This document shows, piece by piece, positions 22,660-35,818 of a DNA stretch of 64,000 nt (within the stretch, counting starts at the first letter, position 1; each line of letters starts with the position of its first letter). The stretch comes from Girardinichthys multiradiatus. Its lineage: Eukaryota > Chordata > Actinopteri > Cyprinodontiformes > Goodeidae. The stretch is taken from the NCBI RefSeq assembly GCF_021462225.1, contig NC_061804.1, positions 13,026,740-13,090,739 of the forward strand, given 5' to 3'. Below the pieces are notes generated by a model. That model was given only the letters and a program-made list of their open reading frames with translations. It was not told the DNA's origin and did no database searches. The translations under genes were made by a program, and so were the position numbers.

Positions 22660-25600
22660 ATTAATCACATAATGACAGCAACTGAGACAGCATGAGACAA
22701 ACCTAAACCTTAAAAGTATATTTACCCTTTTCAAAAAGTTCCCTAAACACTGGAGATTATTCCTTTTTCATTATTCATCTGTATGAAAAAAAGACCCAAA
22801 ATGTTGGTGCTCTCCAAGTACCACCATAATAGTGTCATTATGAAACAGACATAAAACAAAGCTTGATCTTTCATTTTATGTTTTCAAAAATAAAAAAAAC
22901 ACAGAAAACATTAATTATTGCTCATTAGCACCTGTATGTGGAGTTTAGCAGTGCAGTTTAAAATGTGATTCTTTTGCGCAATAATTGCTGAGAACATTAC
23001 AACATAGCATGCACGGCAGTCTGTTATACAACACTTCCAAATGTAAAATAACTTTAATTTGATGGGAATTCTTTTCACAATTTTTTTATTTTGTTCCTAG
23101 CAGATCTTATAGAGACTTACATGTGCTGCACAAGAAGCCACTGGGACATATATCTGGTTTTCGCCAGGATATTCTCCAGGGTATTCTCCAGGATTTCACT
23201 GTGGTATTCTCCATTACACTTCTCTTTCGATTTATTTTCAATTTGCAGCCAAGATCAGGAACAGTATTGTCAAACCCACAAGCGTCGGCCTTCTCCCTCC
23301 ACATATAGCAATGGCCATTATGGCCCAAACATGTCAATCCCAGTTTCATCAGATCACAAATCATGTCTCCAAAAATGAAGTTCTTTGTCAACTGTTGTTG
23401 AATATTGGTTACATTTGTACCCCTACCCTGTTAAGACTTTGCCAAAGTCTTAAAAGGTAGTTATTTAACGCTGTGAAAATACAAGCTTGTTCATAAAGCT
23501 GGCCTGATATCCACATTTCAGTGTCTGCACTATCCATATATTCACCCCAAACAAGAAATAAACTCCATGATTATTCAGACATCTGCTGCAGATTGATAGA
23601 CACACTTCCCCACATTTCTCTGAAATGTGATTAAAAATCAAAGCCTGAGATGGAGGATGGAGATGGAGAAATGAGCATGTTCACTTGGTGGAGTTGCAGC
23701 TGTCACAGCATGCATTACTGGGCTACAATGTGTCAGACACTCTGTATCTGATCTATAAATGGAAGTGGATTAGAAAATTGTTTGTATTCACACCAGGAAC
23801 CATAACAATGCATTTATAGTATGGACACAAGAATAACATGGTGTGTTGAGTTACAGGGTTTCTCTGTGTTTGACAAGTTCAAGTGGCTCTTTTACTCAAT
23901 AGAAAACTAAAAAACCTGCAGTATGTAGTAGAGGAAACTACTGATTTATCCAAAAACAGAAAACCACTTTTTTAGTTTGGGATATTAGTGCCTGAGGAAT
24001 TGATCATATGCATTTTCATTATTCTGTTAGCTTGTGCAGTATGTTTTGCTGCACTAATTTGCCGTTTGAAACTACACTTGAATATATTTAAGCAGCTTTA
24101 TTAACGAGGTTTATAATATTCCTTGCAAAAGACAAAAACAAAAACATTGAAACCCCATAAAGAATACTTTGCTGTCACTCTTCACTCGATACAGGGAACT
24201 GATTGTTTATAAAGTGAAGGAACCTATCATTGAGCTTCAACGTAATTAAAGATTGCAAACAGAGAAAACTAATACCTGGTGTTTGTTGAAAGAACTTTCT
24301 TGGCCAACTGCCTTCAATCTAGGAAGATTGTCACCACTATGTTGAACTGATTCTATGCAGAACTGATTCATTAAGAGAGCTGACCAGCTAGCACGCACAC
24401 TCTGGTTAGACAGGAAACAACCATAAAGATGGGATGTGCACCATCTAATGAATAGGATGGCGATTGTGAAAATGCATTTAACCCATTTCACATACACTCA
24501 TACGTCACTTACATTTAGAAAATTTGTAACTGACTGCCTTCCATGTCCCGTCATACTGCATGCTGCAGGGTAATGATTCTTTCCCGTGTCTTTCGCATTA
24601 CATAATCTGTGTCTGTCACTTTGAAATGTCTGATTTATGCTTATAACGTCCTTGATCCAACAATAATGTGTCCAAATTTAGGTTTAAGGCTATAATTAGA
24701 AATTTCAGTATAATTTTCCATACATATCTTGCAGTGTTAGTACCAGCAGAAAATGTTTTATTGAGAAATAAACGGTATTAGTGAACTACTAAACATCAGC
24801 AGTTTAACTCCACAAAACCTATCAATCAAACTTAAGGTGCTGTCTCAAAAAGCATATAACTTATGGCTGCTGAATGTATCATCATTGCATGTTCAGTTTG
24901 TACAAGAATAATATTGCAAAGCACTGTTTGGAATGCAATGATGAAACCAAATGTTGGAGAGTTTTTAGAGAGTGCTGAAAACACAAATAAGAAAGAGTAA
25001 TGAGGATATGTGGATTTATCACCACCAACATTGTCATCGCAATATTAACCAATATTGCCATCTTAGGATTTTCTAATATCAAACAGCCCTAAAATGTATC
25101 TTTGTATTTTAAGTAAAACTGGATGGATTGAACTAAAGAGTATAGCAAGGATGACGAAGATATATTTTATAAATGTTCCCAAAGCTTTCCATAATTACTT
25201 ACAAATTATATCCCCTCAAAAGCATGAAAAAGGGGCAACAATTAAATAAAAAAAGTAAATAGACTATATTTGAAACAGCTTTCAAACCTAGGGAGAAACT
25301 TATGAGCAGGAAGAAAAAATAAATTGCCAGGTGACTGCAAAAATATGCACAAGCACTGGTGCTGATTGGGTTGGTATAGACAGGTGGGAAAAATCAGACA
25401 ACCGCTGGCTTGGGAAGAACAGTTTCTTATTGACACATTTCCCAATTTTCACATTCTCAATTCTTTTCCTCAACTTGTCTCCTCTCGCTTCCGTCCTAAA
25501 AGAGTCACAATCACAGAATATGAGGACAAAGCCCAAGAGGGAGTAGCTGAAGTAACAGGCATTTATCAGATTAAGGCATTTTGTTCAGTCCAAAGAAAGT

Positions 25601-25841
25601 CAACATGTAACCTGTACCAACAGTATTATCTAAACATAAATCTGATTTTGCATACAGCTAGATTTTATTTGTCAGATAAGCAATATGTTTTGCAAAAAGT
25701 GCAAAAGTTGACATTCAAACATAAAAACAAAATCTGTTCCTAGTATTTGTTGATAAAATAGAATTAACATCAGTCGATTTGAACAGATGAACATGGCACT
25801 ATCGGACATGTGAAAATTATACCCAAGGATGAACACAACTT
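22660..25841. other. Unassigned AT-rich DNA
   Basis: No gene is recognised. A 125-codon frame at 25366-25743 is AT-rich at its end and has no motif I know. I do not call it. Confidence 0.45.
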
Positions 25842-26225
25842 GTGTAAGTCCACAATTCTCTCCCTGATGTTGTGACTGGTTTTGTTTGAAATTTTCATTG
25901 ATTTACAGAGGTAAAAGAGGAAGTGTGTTTAAGCTGTTGCCTTATAATACACTCTCAGGCATGCTTCCCATTAACTAAAATGTTGTTGAAAAATCTTTTA
26001 AAAGCTTAAACAGCCATGACCTCATCATCTGGGAGTTCCCAAATTGTTTAAGCCTATAGTACCCTTAGTTTATGTTAACGTCTGAATTTAAGGAACGTAT
26101 TAATGTATTCTGGCATTTAGCAACTAAAAATAATTATGGTACTAAACTGGAAAGATTTCATCTGATTTAATGTCAAACAGTAAGGAATTATACAGTATGT
26201 ATGTAAATATCTAGTTTTTACTGTA
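25842..26225 (-). mobile_element. Sleeping Beauty-like Tc1 relic, 5' end
   Basis: Read on the plus strand, the segment contains TCCACAATTCTCTCCCTGA, a decayed leader, a GACCTCATCATCTGG block and a TTAGTTTATGTTAACGTCTG block. It ends at 26220-26225 with TATGTAAATATC...ACTGTA. This matches the start of a salmonid-type Tc1 element (Sleeping Beauty relatives) in antisense. Only the terminal repeat and the first transposase codons remain. Confidence 0.6.
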
Positions 26226-26901
26226 TATACATCTAAAATATTTTTTCATACCTCTGATCAGATTAAATTTTAAACACAAATTGTAACTTTTTACTAATAT
26301 TTATAAAAATTACTAAATAGTCTTAATCTAAAATTAGAAGTAAGTGGAAGGAGTTGCCTTATTAACAAAATAGCTAAGTAGTTAATGTCATTTAAAATAA
26401 CAAACTTTATAAACAATGAAAACCATTTTCCAGGTCAGTAAAAGACTGAGAAGTCTCGGAGTCAGTGAGGGAAAGGTATGGTGCCCAAGCGCTTATAGTG
26501 TGGACAACAGTAATGTGTTTGGGCAGTCTGAACGAAGGGGCAGAAAGCAGTTTGTGACTGGACTCAATCCATGCCTGTCTGAAGTAATTTACAGGATTTA
26601 GGTGTGCGCTGTCAAACTGAGCAACTGGCTTGGACTTACAAAATAATTAGCAACTCATTTGCTTCAAATATTGGTTGGTGATTAAGTGTCAACAAGCAAT
26701 AGCTTTCTCTTTTTCCTGTTTAAGTTTTATTAGAGATAGTCCACTGGAAAACATTCATTCATATATTTTCCCATGTCTTTTTCCTGTTCAGGTTAGTTGT
26801 GGGCTACACCAGCCGTCCCTGTGTCTGAGGTGGAGCCCTTCTCAGAGCTAACACAAACACACATAGGTAAGTTTATTGGCATAACAAAACCCATGATGAA
26901 T
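26226..26901. other. Unassigned DNA, possible SINE tail
   Basis: No gene is supported. Around 26780-26870 a GTGGGCTACACC...GGAGCCCTTCTCAG tract resembles a decayed SINE tail on the minus strand. This is weak. Confidence 0.3.
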
Positions 26902-27550
26902 TTAAAGTGGAACTAAACCCACATGTAAAAGTATAACTCTGCTTCCAGACAAATTTTTAAAAATGCCACCGAAGTGGGCTGTGCCAAGAGTGGGGATGAG
27001 CGTAGGGGGTGAAGCGCAGGTGGGGTCAGGAGGACAAGGGAAAGTGGTAGCTAGCTTAATTTGGCACATTGAAACATGGAGAGTGAGCAGAGCGACACTG
27101 GCAGTTTCGCCATGGATAGATCTTTTGAGGTGAAACATTTTTCACCCCCTACCTGACTGGAGGTTAAGAGAGGCTTTATGGAGCCCAATGGACATGAGCT
27201 TTATCAGTCCGAGCCACTGCCCCAAGGCGCTAACTCAGCGATGCCAGAAGCTAGCGCTGCCAAGGCAGTGGAGGAGCAGTGAGATGGTTTTACAACAAAA
27301 CGCGGGGTTGTGATGTAGGCATGTACCAAGCTGTATCGTTCAAACCAATGGAAAAAATTCAACTGCAGTAACCACAGTTCAACCCAAAGAGGGCAACACT
27401 AAGATGGTTTTAGGGCAAATATTCCAGAGTTAAACAAGTTTACATGAAATTAAAAAAATAGCACAGTTACATAAGGATAGCACCCTTAAGGCCAGGTTTA
27501 TAATGTTTATCTGTAAAAAAAAGTTATTTTGGGGTTTAGTTCACCTTTAA
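26902..27550. mobile_element. Miniature DNA transposon flanked by TTAA
   Basis: Both ends read TTTAAAG(T/G)(G/T)GAACTAAACCC inward: the left at 26901 on the plus strand, the right at 27551 on the minus strand. TTAA lies at 26902-26905 and 27547-27550, as expected if TTAA is the target duplication (piggyBac- or Kolobok-type insertion). There is no transposase frame, so it would depend on a partner element. The interior has CpG-rich parts (GCGTAGGGGGTGAAGCGC) that stand out from the AT-rich surroundings. Confidence 0.65.
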
Positions 27551-27616
27551 AGTTCTCTGTGCATAAGAAAAACAAAAAAAACTTCCTTGGAAGACAAGAA
27601 ATGCATTTACAAAATA

Positions 27617-28060
27617 CAGAGCCTAGCAAAAGTATTCATAAGTATACTAACACAAAATAGTGCATAATTGTTCAGTGAAAGATAAATATTGCATGATTTT
27701 GTGAATCATGCAATATTTAAATTCAAAATCTAAACACATTGGTGATGCTAGCAAATGCTAACAAACCATCTGCCAGAGTTTGAGTTATATAAGAATGGGC
27801 AAAGAAATTCTGTCTCAAGATATGCAAAGCTGTTAGAGACATAGGCTGAAAGGCTTATACGATGTAAATGTAGCAAAAGGTGGTCTTTCAAAGTACTGAC
27901 GGAGTTTGGGGGGACTTAATAACCAAGTTTGCCACACCTTTTAGATTCAAGTTTATTTAAAAATGCGAATACCATTTCTCCTTTTTCTTTCCTCTTTAAC
28001 AATGATGCTTTTTGTTGGTCTACCAGATAAAATCCTATTGAAATTGATGATTAGATGTTT
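27617..28060 (+). mobile_element. Internally deleted Tc1-like relic
   Basis: It begins with a terminal repeat (TACAGAGCCTAGCAAAAGTATTCATA from about 27615). It lacks nearly all of the transposase and resumes with the C-terminal codons (GAATGGGCAAAG, ATGCAAAGCTGTTAGAGACA, TAGCAAAAGGTGG, stop near 27898). It ends in the 3' leader (TGTTGGTCTACCAGATAAAA). It is the same old family as 5040-11415, 46836-47693 and 58214-59465. A perfect 16-bp inverted repeat lies at 27683-27719. Confidence 0.7.
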
Positions 28061-28094
28061 GGAGGAGCTGGACAAATACACATGAGCAGCATGA

Positions 28095-28440
28095 CTGGAC
28101 ATGGAAGTGAACACAACTGACACAACTATAAATGGAAACAATAACCTCACACATTGGATAAACCTACATGATCAGTTGGAACTAACAACATTTGAACACA
28201 TTGAGCACAATGCGAATCATTTGGGAAATATTGAACCGGACATTAACTTTTTCTTCACCACCAGCTCCAGCTGCTGTTGTACCAATAAACATTTTAATCA
28301 GAACTTCACTTTGAAGGACAAGCTATCAATAATCCATTATAATAGCAGAAGTTTTATTTCCAACTTTAATCATATAAGGCAATGTCTACTGACATTCTCA
28401 CAACCAAAAAACAAAGATGGAGGAGCAGTTTCCATTTAAG
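28095..28440 (+). pseudogene. LINE ORF N-terminal fragment (I/Nimb-like)
   Basis: A 112-codon frame at 28101-28439. Its segment around IEPDINFFFTT, a cysteine cluster and LSIIHYNSRSFISNFNHIR resembles the start of the endonuclease of I/Nimb-type fish LINEs as I remember them. It breaks off before the catalytic ETW motif. It begins just after the Tc1 relic. Confidence 0.55.
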
Positions 28441-28557
28441 TCCGATCACTGAATTTCTAAATGATGGAAGACATCAGTAGTGATTTATAATGTGTTTGAA
28501 TGCATATCGATAGAAATTTACAAAAAAGGATAAAAAATTCTTAATACGTTGCATTTA

Positions 28558-30592
28558 TCAGAATCAGCTTTATTGCCAAATTTGTACATACAACAAACAA
28601 CGAATTTGACTCCAGTACACTTTACTCTTTGGGTTTCTTTTTTTAAATTTTGTTTTTTTGCATTATAAGATATATTCTGCATATATCTTTATGTCCTTAA
28701 ATACATATATACAATATACACATATACAAGGTGGAATTGCGACTTCAGTATGAGGTTGTTTTGTACTCTATTAAATGTTCATCAGAGAAACAGCCTGGGG
28801 GAAGAAACTGTCTCTGTAGCGGCTGGTTTTAGTAAACAGTGCTCTGTAGCGACAGCCTGAGGGTAAAGCTCTGAACAGTTTATGTGCAGGGTGTGTGGGG
28901 TCTGCAGAGATTTTAGCAGCTCTTTTCCTGACCGTAGGCCTGTATAAGTCCTGGATGGAAGGAAGGTCAGACCTGATTATTCGTTGCATTCTGGACCTGT
29001 CCTGTTTTGTGGATGAGCCAAACCACACTGAGATGGATGAAGACAGGACAGACTGAATGATGGCAGTGTAGAAGATGACCAACAGCTCCTGTGGAAGGTT
29101 GAACTTCTTGAGTTGCCTCAGGAAGTACAGTCTCTGCTGGGCCTTCTTTCGAACATTGTCTATGTGTGAAGACCATCTCAGGTCCTCAGAGATGGTGGTT
29201 CCTAAGAACCTGAAGTGGTCCACGGCCGATATAGTGTTGTTGAGGATGGTGAGGGGGGTGTATGGGGGTGGTGTTCTCCGAAGGTCTACCACCATTTCCA
29301 CAGTCTTGAGTGGGTTAAGTTCCAGGTAGTTCTGACAACACCAGTGTACCAGCCGATCCACCTCCTGTCTATATGTAGACTCATCTCCGTCCTGGATCAG
29401 TCCAATGACAGTGGTGTCGTCTGCAAACTTAAGGAGTTTCACGGACGAGTCCAATGAGGTGTCATTAGTGTACTGGGAAATGAGGAGTGGGAATAGAACA
29501 CACCCCTGGGGGGCACCAGTACTTATTGATCTGCTGCAGGAGAAGATGCTCCCCAGTCTCACCTGCTGCTGATGGTCCGTCAGGAAGCTGATGGTCCACT
29601 AACAAATGGAGGCTGGGACATTGAGCTGGGTGAGCCTCTGGTGGAGGATGTCTGGTATGATAGTGTTGAAGGCTGAGCTGAAGTCTACAAACAGGATCCT
29701 GGCGTATATCCCTGGACGGTCGAGGTGTTGCAGGATGAAGTGTAGACCTAAGTTAACAGCAACATCTGCCGACCTGTTTGCTCGGTAAGCAAACTGCAGG
29801 GGGTCCAGAAGGGGCCTGTGATGTCTTTCAGGTGCTTCAACACCAGCCGCTCAAAGGATTTCATGACCACAGACATCAGGGCTACAGGCCTGTAGTCATT
29901 TAATCCTAGGATGGTGGGTTTCTTGGACACCGGGATGATGGTGGATCGTTTGAAGCAGGAGGGGACCTCACACATCTCCAGTGACTTGTTGAAGATCCGG
30001 GTGAAGATCAGAGCAAGTTGATGTGCGCAGGCTTTCAGGCATGATGGGGAGACGTTATCAGGTCCTCCAGCTTTCTTTGTTTTCATGCGCTGAAAGAGCC
30101 TGTTTACATCTTCCTCTGAGATCTTTAGTGCAGGCGGAGGATCTGAAGGTAGGGGGCTGGTTGTTTTACGGGTCAAATTTGTTCCTGAATGGGATGTGGA
30201 GGGGATGATTTGAGGTCTGAACGGCTTCCTGTCATGTCCGCAGTAGAAGCCATTCAGGCGGTTGGCCAGGCGAGGATCCTGTGGCTGTTTTGATCTCCTT
30301 TGTTAGTCTGTTCCTGGCCTGCCTGTATCGCGGCCAATCTCCACTGCTGTGAGCTTCTTCCTTATCCCTGCGCAGGTTCCTGAGATGTGGAGTAAACCAT
30401 GGCTTGTTTTTCCCAAAGTTGCAGAATGTCTTGGTCTGCACACACATGTCCTCACAGAAACTGATGTATGATGTCACCACGTCAGTTAGTTGGTTTAAGT
30501 CAGTGGCTTAAGTTTCAAAAATAGTCCAGTCTGTGCATTCAAAGCAGGCCTGTATCGTCTGCTTTGATTCCTCAGTTCACTTCTTATAGAAC
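28558..30592 (-). mobile_element. 5'-truncated Rex1/Babar-like LINE
   Basis: A minus-strand copy whose 3' end is at about 28558, with CAGAATCAGC reading into TTTATTGCC. This is the reverse of the GGCAATAAAGCTGATTCTG tail seen elsewhere in the window. Upstream it covers the reverse transcriptase and the linker to the endonuclease. It ends near 30592 within a segment related to the TDW-containing part of the LINE at 12251. It is diverged and frame-broken. Confidence 0.82.
28771..30480 (-). pseudogene. Rex1-like reverse transcriptase remnant
   Basis: Three frame pieces are visible, reading right to left. 30480-30232 holds TSYISFCED, NKPWFTPHLRNLRRDKEEA. 30176-29748 holds SEEDVNRLFQRMKTKKAGGPD, STIIPVSKKP, LNDYRPVALMSVVMKSFERL. 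29562-28771 holds STGAPQGCVL, the catalytic FADD at 29416-29427, FRFLGTTISEDLRW, KKAQQRLYFLRQLKKF and a C-terminal HPAHKLFRALPSG. A frameshift near 29800 cuts the palm domain, and a deletion removes residues after QRIIRS. The endonuclease is absent. Confidence 0.82.
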
Positions 30593-32242
30593 CCCTGGGT
30601 CCGATAAAGACACTTTTAATGAATGTATGGAGAACATTTTCACTAGGAAATCTAAAAAAATAATATTTATGTGTGGCAACTTAACATAGACTTGCTGAAT
30701 ACTAATAACCACTGGCCCACAAACAATTTTATCAACACAATGCACAATTTGGCTCAGTTTCCAAATATCAGTAGATCCAGCAGAATCACATCCCATTCTG
30801 GGACCCTGATTAATAACACTTTCACAAAGTAAATTATAAATAACTCAGTTTGTAGGCTAGTTATCAGCGACATCAGTAGTCGTTAACCTGTTTTTGTAAT
30901 ACATGACAGAATTTATAATAAATCTGAAAAACCTTTACAGAAGAGTGACAACAGAGGAATATATAAAGGAAATTAAGCAATCTACAGTGGCATATGCCAA
31001 AAGTCATTGAAAAGGCCCAAAATTAGAATAGGAGTTTCATACAGTTCAAACTGTTCAAATAATCTCTGTTCATTGAATAATAATTAATTCTGAACTAGAG
31101 ATGGATAAATGCATTGAGGCTTTAAAAAACAACAAAATGGCCTTTTCATTTTCCTATTTACTGAACATGCAAATTAACAGCAGGAAAGTCATTATGGGTG
31201 CACTGGGATCTTTATTTATTTTATTTTTCCCCCTTCATGGCAGCCCCATGGGCTGTGCTACCTTGGGCAGAAAGCCATATCACCTATATTAAATACCACC
31301 AGTGGTGGTGACAGAAATATCGAGTTGTGTGTCAACTGCATGGGTATGGTAAGACATTCGTTAATGCTCCATAGTCTTAGCAAAGGGGGAGCAAAAAAAT
31401 ACAACCACACACACACACACACACACACACACGCGTACAGAAATAAAATTAAGATTCAACAGCCAAACTGATCTGCATATTTTGGTTTTCAAAAGGAAGC
31501 CACGGTTCTAATAAACAGAGATTGTAAATTGCAAAACGATTGATGGCTATTTTGTGAATGATATAAAATCTGTGATGGACATTTTGGCCAGAGAATGGCA
31601 CAGATTCACATGCTGGTTAAGCTCCGACTAAAGAGCTTTATGAATGCACTATTGAATATCCTGAGTACACAGATGAAATAATGCTTGCTCTTATTAATCC
31701 AGGTTTATGAGTTACGGGCACCAGGTAGAAAATAAGTCAATGTAGAAGATATTTCCTCTGTTTTTCAACCATTCAAAGGGGAATCTCTTGTAGAGCCATC
31801 AGGATAATGTGAGAAATTACATATTATGTTTTCCTTTAAATAAAGTTTAGTGCTCAGATGAAACAGTGCTGAAGATGCACTGTTCTAATTTAGAAACACC
31901 CATCGTCTGCAAGACCTTATTATTCACTGCAAGATTTTCATCATTTATGCGGTTGAGTGTTTTTATGCCTACTCAAGTCTGCATGAGTGCACAGATACAA
32001 CTGTTTACTGATCAAATACATGACACACAACAACATCCAGATTTGGTCTTCGTGTCTGTCCTTGTGAATTTTAATAAGGTAAACTTCCCAAGTGAACTGC
32101 CTAAATATATACTGCTCATTACATGCCACAGCAGATGCAGATGTGTCACCACCAAAAAGTGAGGATTGCCATGTTTGCTACTTAATTTTATCTAACTGAT
32201 CACTCCTTTCTCAGTCTAGATGTTTAAGTAATAGCTCAGATG
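30593..32242. other. Unassigned DNA with an AC microsatellite
   Basis: No gene is seen. The only clear structure is the AC run at 31406-31432. Confidence 0.5.
31406..31432. repeat. (AC)n microsatellite
   Basis: About 13 AC units end in ACGCGT. Confidence 0.9.
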
Positions 32243-32990
32243 TATTCATACCCCTCAATAATTTTGTTTACATTTTTGTTTTCCTAGCCAAACAGTTGGT
32301 TTCTTATAGGAAATGTGACAACCTCAAAATATGATAAAACTCTGTAAAAGCAGTATTGCTTCAGGGGAAAAAATATGTAGCCATTTTGTTTTCATTTTTT
32401 TTTTAAATGGCAAGTAGAAAATTAACAATTTTTTCTATTCTTACATTTGTTGACCAGATTTTTGCATTTTTCCAAACGCATTTTGATGATTTTAACTACA
32501 CCCTTGCCCCCACCTTCCCAGCCAACCAAAGCTCAAACACAACAAGTGGTAGTTGGACTCTGCCTCGGCCACTCCAGAAAGTTAAGATTGCTTCCAGTCA
32601 AATGAAACATGTTGAGTTCAGTTGTAAATCTGCCATTGCAGTTGAGGTTCATGCATGAACGGTGCCCTGGGTGAGCCCCTACTTCTGCTACCTCGTAACC
32701 AATCAAAATACAGGAAATAATGTAATATTCTGCAATGGAATAAAATACAGTGTAGTCCCACAGAAAGCACCTAGTCTCTTTTTTCAGCAGCAAGCAGGAG
32801 GTGGTTAAACATGAGGATGCCAACTCCTATTGACAGCATATTCATGGAAGCCCATTTGGGCCCAACTAAAAGATAAGTTCTAGTTTTTTATCAGGTGCTC
32901 GTGAACCTTTTTTCTAATTGGACACTGGACAACTGCCCATATGACCCTAGCCAAAAACTACTACTGTCCAGGGGTATGAACAGTTCTGAG
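32243..32990. mobile_element. Possible miniature DNA transposon
   Basis: The left end reads GTATTCATACCCCTCAATAATTTTG and the right end, read inward, GTTCATACCCCTGGACAGTAG. Both are followed by a tract containing TTTGGCTAGG or its relative (TTTTCCTAGCC). The inverted similarity is imperfect and no duplication is clear. The interior has no transposase. Confidence 0.35.
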
Positions 32991-33383
32991 GTTAGCTGTA
33001 TCTGTAGCTTCATGTTTTGAAGCTGCAGCCAATCTACACAAGCTCAGTAAAAAACTATTTGTGACCAAAATCAACCAGTTTTAAACTTCATCTGCCCTGA
33101 TTTATAGAAATTAAATGTATAAATATCACATTTTTGTTTAACCTCGTAAGAAAGTGTTGCATTGTTTAATTTGGAGTGACAATTGCATTTATTCCAGCAG
33201 AGAAGGAATGTTTCGATGTGTTACAAGGATGTCCCATCACATACAAACATCAACATATACTGTAAATACTTGAGAGGATACTTGTAGTGCAACATCATGA
33301 TGTTGTTGGCTTCTCTTCAAAAGATTGTTGACGAAAGATTGAAAACCATTCAGGAAACAAACCGATCCTTTGTAGAGAACGTT

Positions 33384-33457
33384 TAAGGTTGGGAATCAAA
33401 CCTTGGATAGCTGGATCGAGGACTATAGCCTCTGTTTATGAGGCGCCAGCTCTAAGA
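33384..33457 (-). mobile_element. SINE head fragment
   Basis: On the minus strand it carries CAGAGGCTATAGTCCTCGAT, a CAGCTATCC tract and a B-box-like GGTTTGATTCCC (reverse of 33390-33402). It is the same SINE family as 22356-22545. The tail is missing. Confidence 0.6.
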
Positions 33458-34604
33458 AGTCATAAAATATGATTAAACAAAATACTATATGCAATATGAA
33501 ATATTTATAAATGAAATAGTGGTGAGTTGTTGCAGCTTAAAGTTTTCAGTCTCCTCTTATCTAACTTCAGCAACATTTGTCTTTTGCCATTCCATACATT
33601 TTCATTTGGTTGAGATTTGTCCGGACTATGGGATTTCTGGATATTAATATGAAAGGTGCCAAGCTTAAGAGTTTAAGCTTTCGGGCTCTTTTCATACTTG
33701 TAATCCACCTCGATATGTAAGATTTCACTCACCAAGAATCTTCTCTATGTATAGTGTGGGCAGGATTCACTAAATTACCCCTTGCATAAGAACCATCTCT
33801 AGGTATTTGATAATAAAAGAAGTGCCTCACTGTCTGCTGCTCATCTGCACTAAACCCTCTTTAACTTTTTCTTTATCCATTACATTTCTGAGTTTTGTGG
33901 TTCCAAAATAATTACCTGTCCAACATTTCTTGCTCAGTGCCACTCATATCCTCTTGAAGACTCACAACCATCTCTTCCTTTTTTGTCATTTCCACTGTAA
34001 TCACATCCTCTCCTTTTCCTTAGTCCTTTTCATCTTCGACTACATCCTTTCCTTCTTCCCCTGTAATATTTTTCTCTTCTGTTTCTTTTAACTCAGTCCA
34101 GCTGCTGACCACATTGCTGTTTAGGTACCTAATCATTTTTCTGGATGCAATGCACAAAAATCTCCAGATGCAAATCAGGCAACTCTACTACTAATACTGC
34201 ATGTTTGAGTTTCTCTCAGCAAAGAAAATCATTGGCAACCAGATTTAAATTATTCAATCCAGTCATATATTGACAGAACTAGGTTACAAGAAATTCATGG
34301 TCAAGAATATTATTTCCAATATCTGCTAATGGTTTCTCTTAAATGTTACAAAACAGACCTAAAACATCAGTGATCACACATCCCATAAACGAAACACGGT
34401 TTTCGATACCTCCCACAACAATAAAAGGGCAGACCTAACTTTTTTTTTCTTAATACCACTGCATGAGACAAATGCATCTGTGGTAACTTTAAAAGCTAAA
34501 ATCTTGCTGAATAATAAAATTTGTAGACATGTTTGAAAAGTGGCACCTTTTTTTCCTCACATTTTGACTTGAAGTCAGTTAGATGTAGTATAATGTTTCT
34601 TGTA
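33458..34604. other. Unassigned AT-rich DNA
   Basis: No gene is recognised. A CT-rich part lies near 33940-34090. Confidence 0.5.
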
Positions 34605-35272
34605 AGTTTTTTCAGTGTTTTTCAAAGTATTTGGAAGAATACTTGGTTATTGTCCATTTGGAATACTCATTTATGCCCAGGCTTTGAATTTCTGGCTAAT
34701 CCATTGTGAGATTGCAATATGTTGCTTGCACATATTTCCTCATGATGTTCTTTCCTTGTGATTCCATCCATCCTGTGCTCCTGCAGTAAAACACCAACGT
34801 AACACGTAATGGCTTCTTCTTTCCTTACAGGCTTTGTCTGTAGAAAACTGTAAACTGTAGATAATGACACTTTCTTACCAACTTCAGCAACGATCTTCAC
34901 AAGGTCTTATTTTGCTCTGAGTTTGTTATGCACATTTCAAACCAAAACGTGTTCTTCTACGCGACAAAGAACCTGCCTCCTTCCGCTAATATGGCAGTAT
35001 ATTCTCACACTGTTTATATTCGCTTAGAAATATTTGAAATGATGAACTTGACACCTTCATAAATGAAGGAATGAGCAGAGTTGTGGAGGTCCACAATTCT
35101 CTTCCTGATATCGTTAACCCATGATTTCACAGAAGGAAGCAGGGTATTTCAAGTGTTGCCTTAATATACATCCACTTTTGTGAATTAATCAGAAGTCATA
35201 ACATCATGCTGCCATGGATAAATAAAGCTTCAACTTCACATTAATATGCTTCTGAAACTGTAGCATGCGTCA
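34605..35272 (-). pseudogene. Sleeping Beauty-like Tc1 transposase relic
   Basis: On the minus strand a start codon in a CATGGG-like leader context is near 35122, with a segment related to KIVDLHKSG following. Further on, a KKVSLSTVYSF-like part falls in the second helix-turn-helix region (about 34870). A segment related to the WVFQMDND motif, which holds the second catalytic aspartate, is at about 34640-34680, with the DPKH part lost. Many stops and frame shifts are present, and the C-terminal third is missing. The leader and one terminal repeat extend to about 35272. It is the same family as 25842-26225. Confidence 0.6.
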
Positions 35273-35818
35273 TGGGATCTCATGCGAAGTCAGGCTGCCA
35301 AAGTGTGACAGCAGTTTTATGACTTGTATTATGCTATAGTCAAAAAGACTTTGAAATTTATGGTAATCATGTGGATTTTATCAAATCTGGACAGACTATA
35401 AATCAGTGTTCAGAAAAAAGTATATTAATTTACTTTTTTGTTTTGCAAGAGTGGAAGAGTTAAAGGAAACATTTGTTTGTTGAAAATAATATTTCTTATG
35501 CATTTTAAAATTTTCAAATTAGCATTAGAAATATTTTTTCTGCCTTTTTGACCTGACCCATCACTTTTCTCCTTCCTAACACACTGTCAGCATCCAGCTC
35601 CTCCGTGGTTAACTAACACCATGAGGTTGTGTTACCTTTCATTGTTTGCTAATTGGATTTAGGTGCTGTTAACTGTGTTTGGTGTTCTATCCGCTCACAG
35701 CTGTGCTGGATGGAGGTAAAGAGCTGCGATTACTCTCGTGTTGCTAATTGTGCTGACGAGCATACAAAGGCACAGGCGAGCTTTTGGTAATGATGGTAAA
35801 CACGTTTGTCAATTTGTA

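Noticed and set aside
25366..25743. 125-codon open frame on the plus strand
   Set aside because: No recognisable motif, overlapping frames on the other strand of similar length, AT-rich end and no splice or promoter context. Chance is the simplest explanation.
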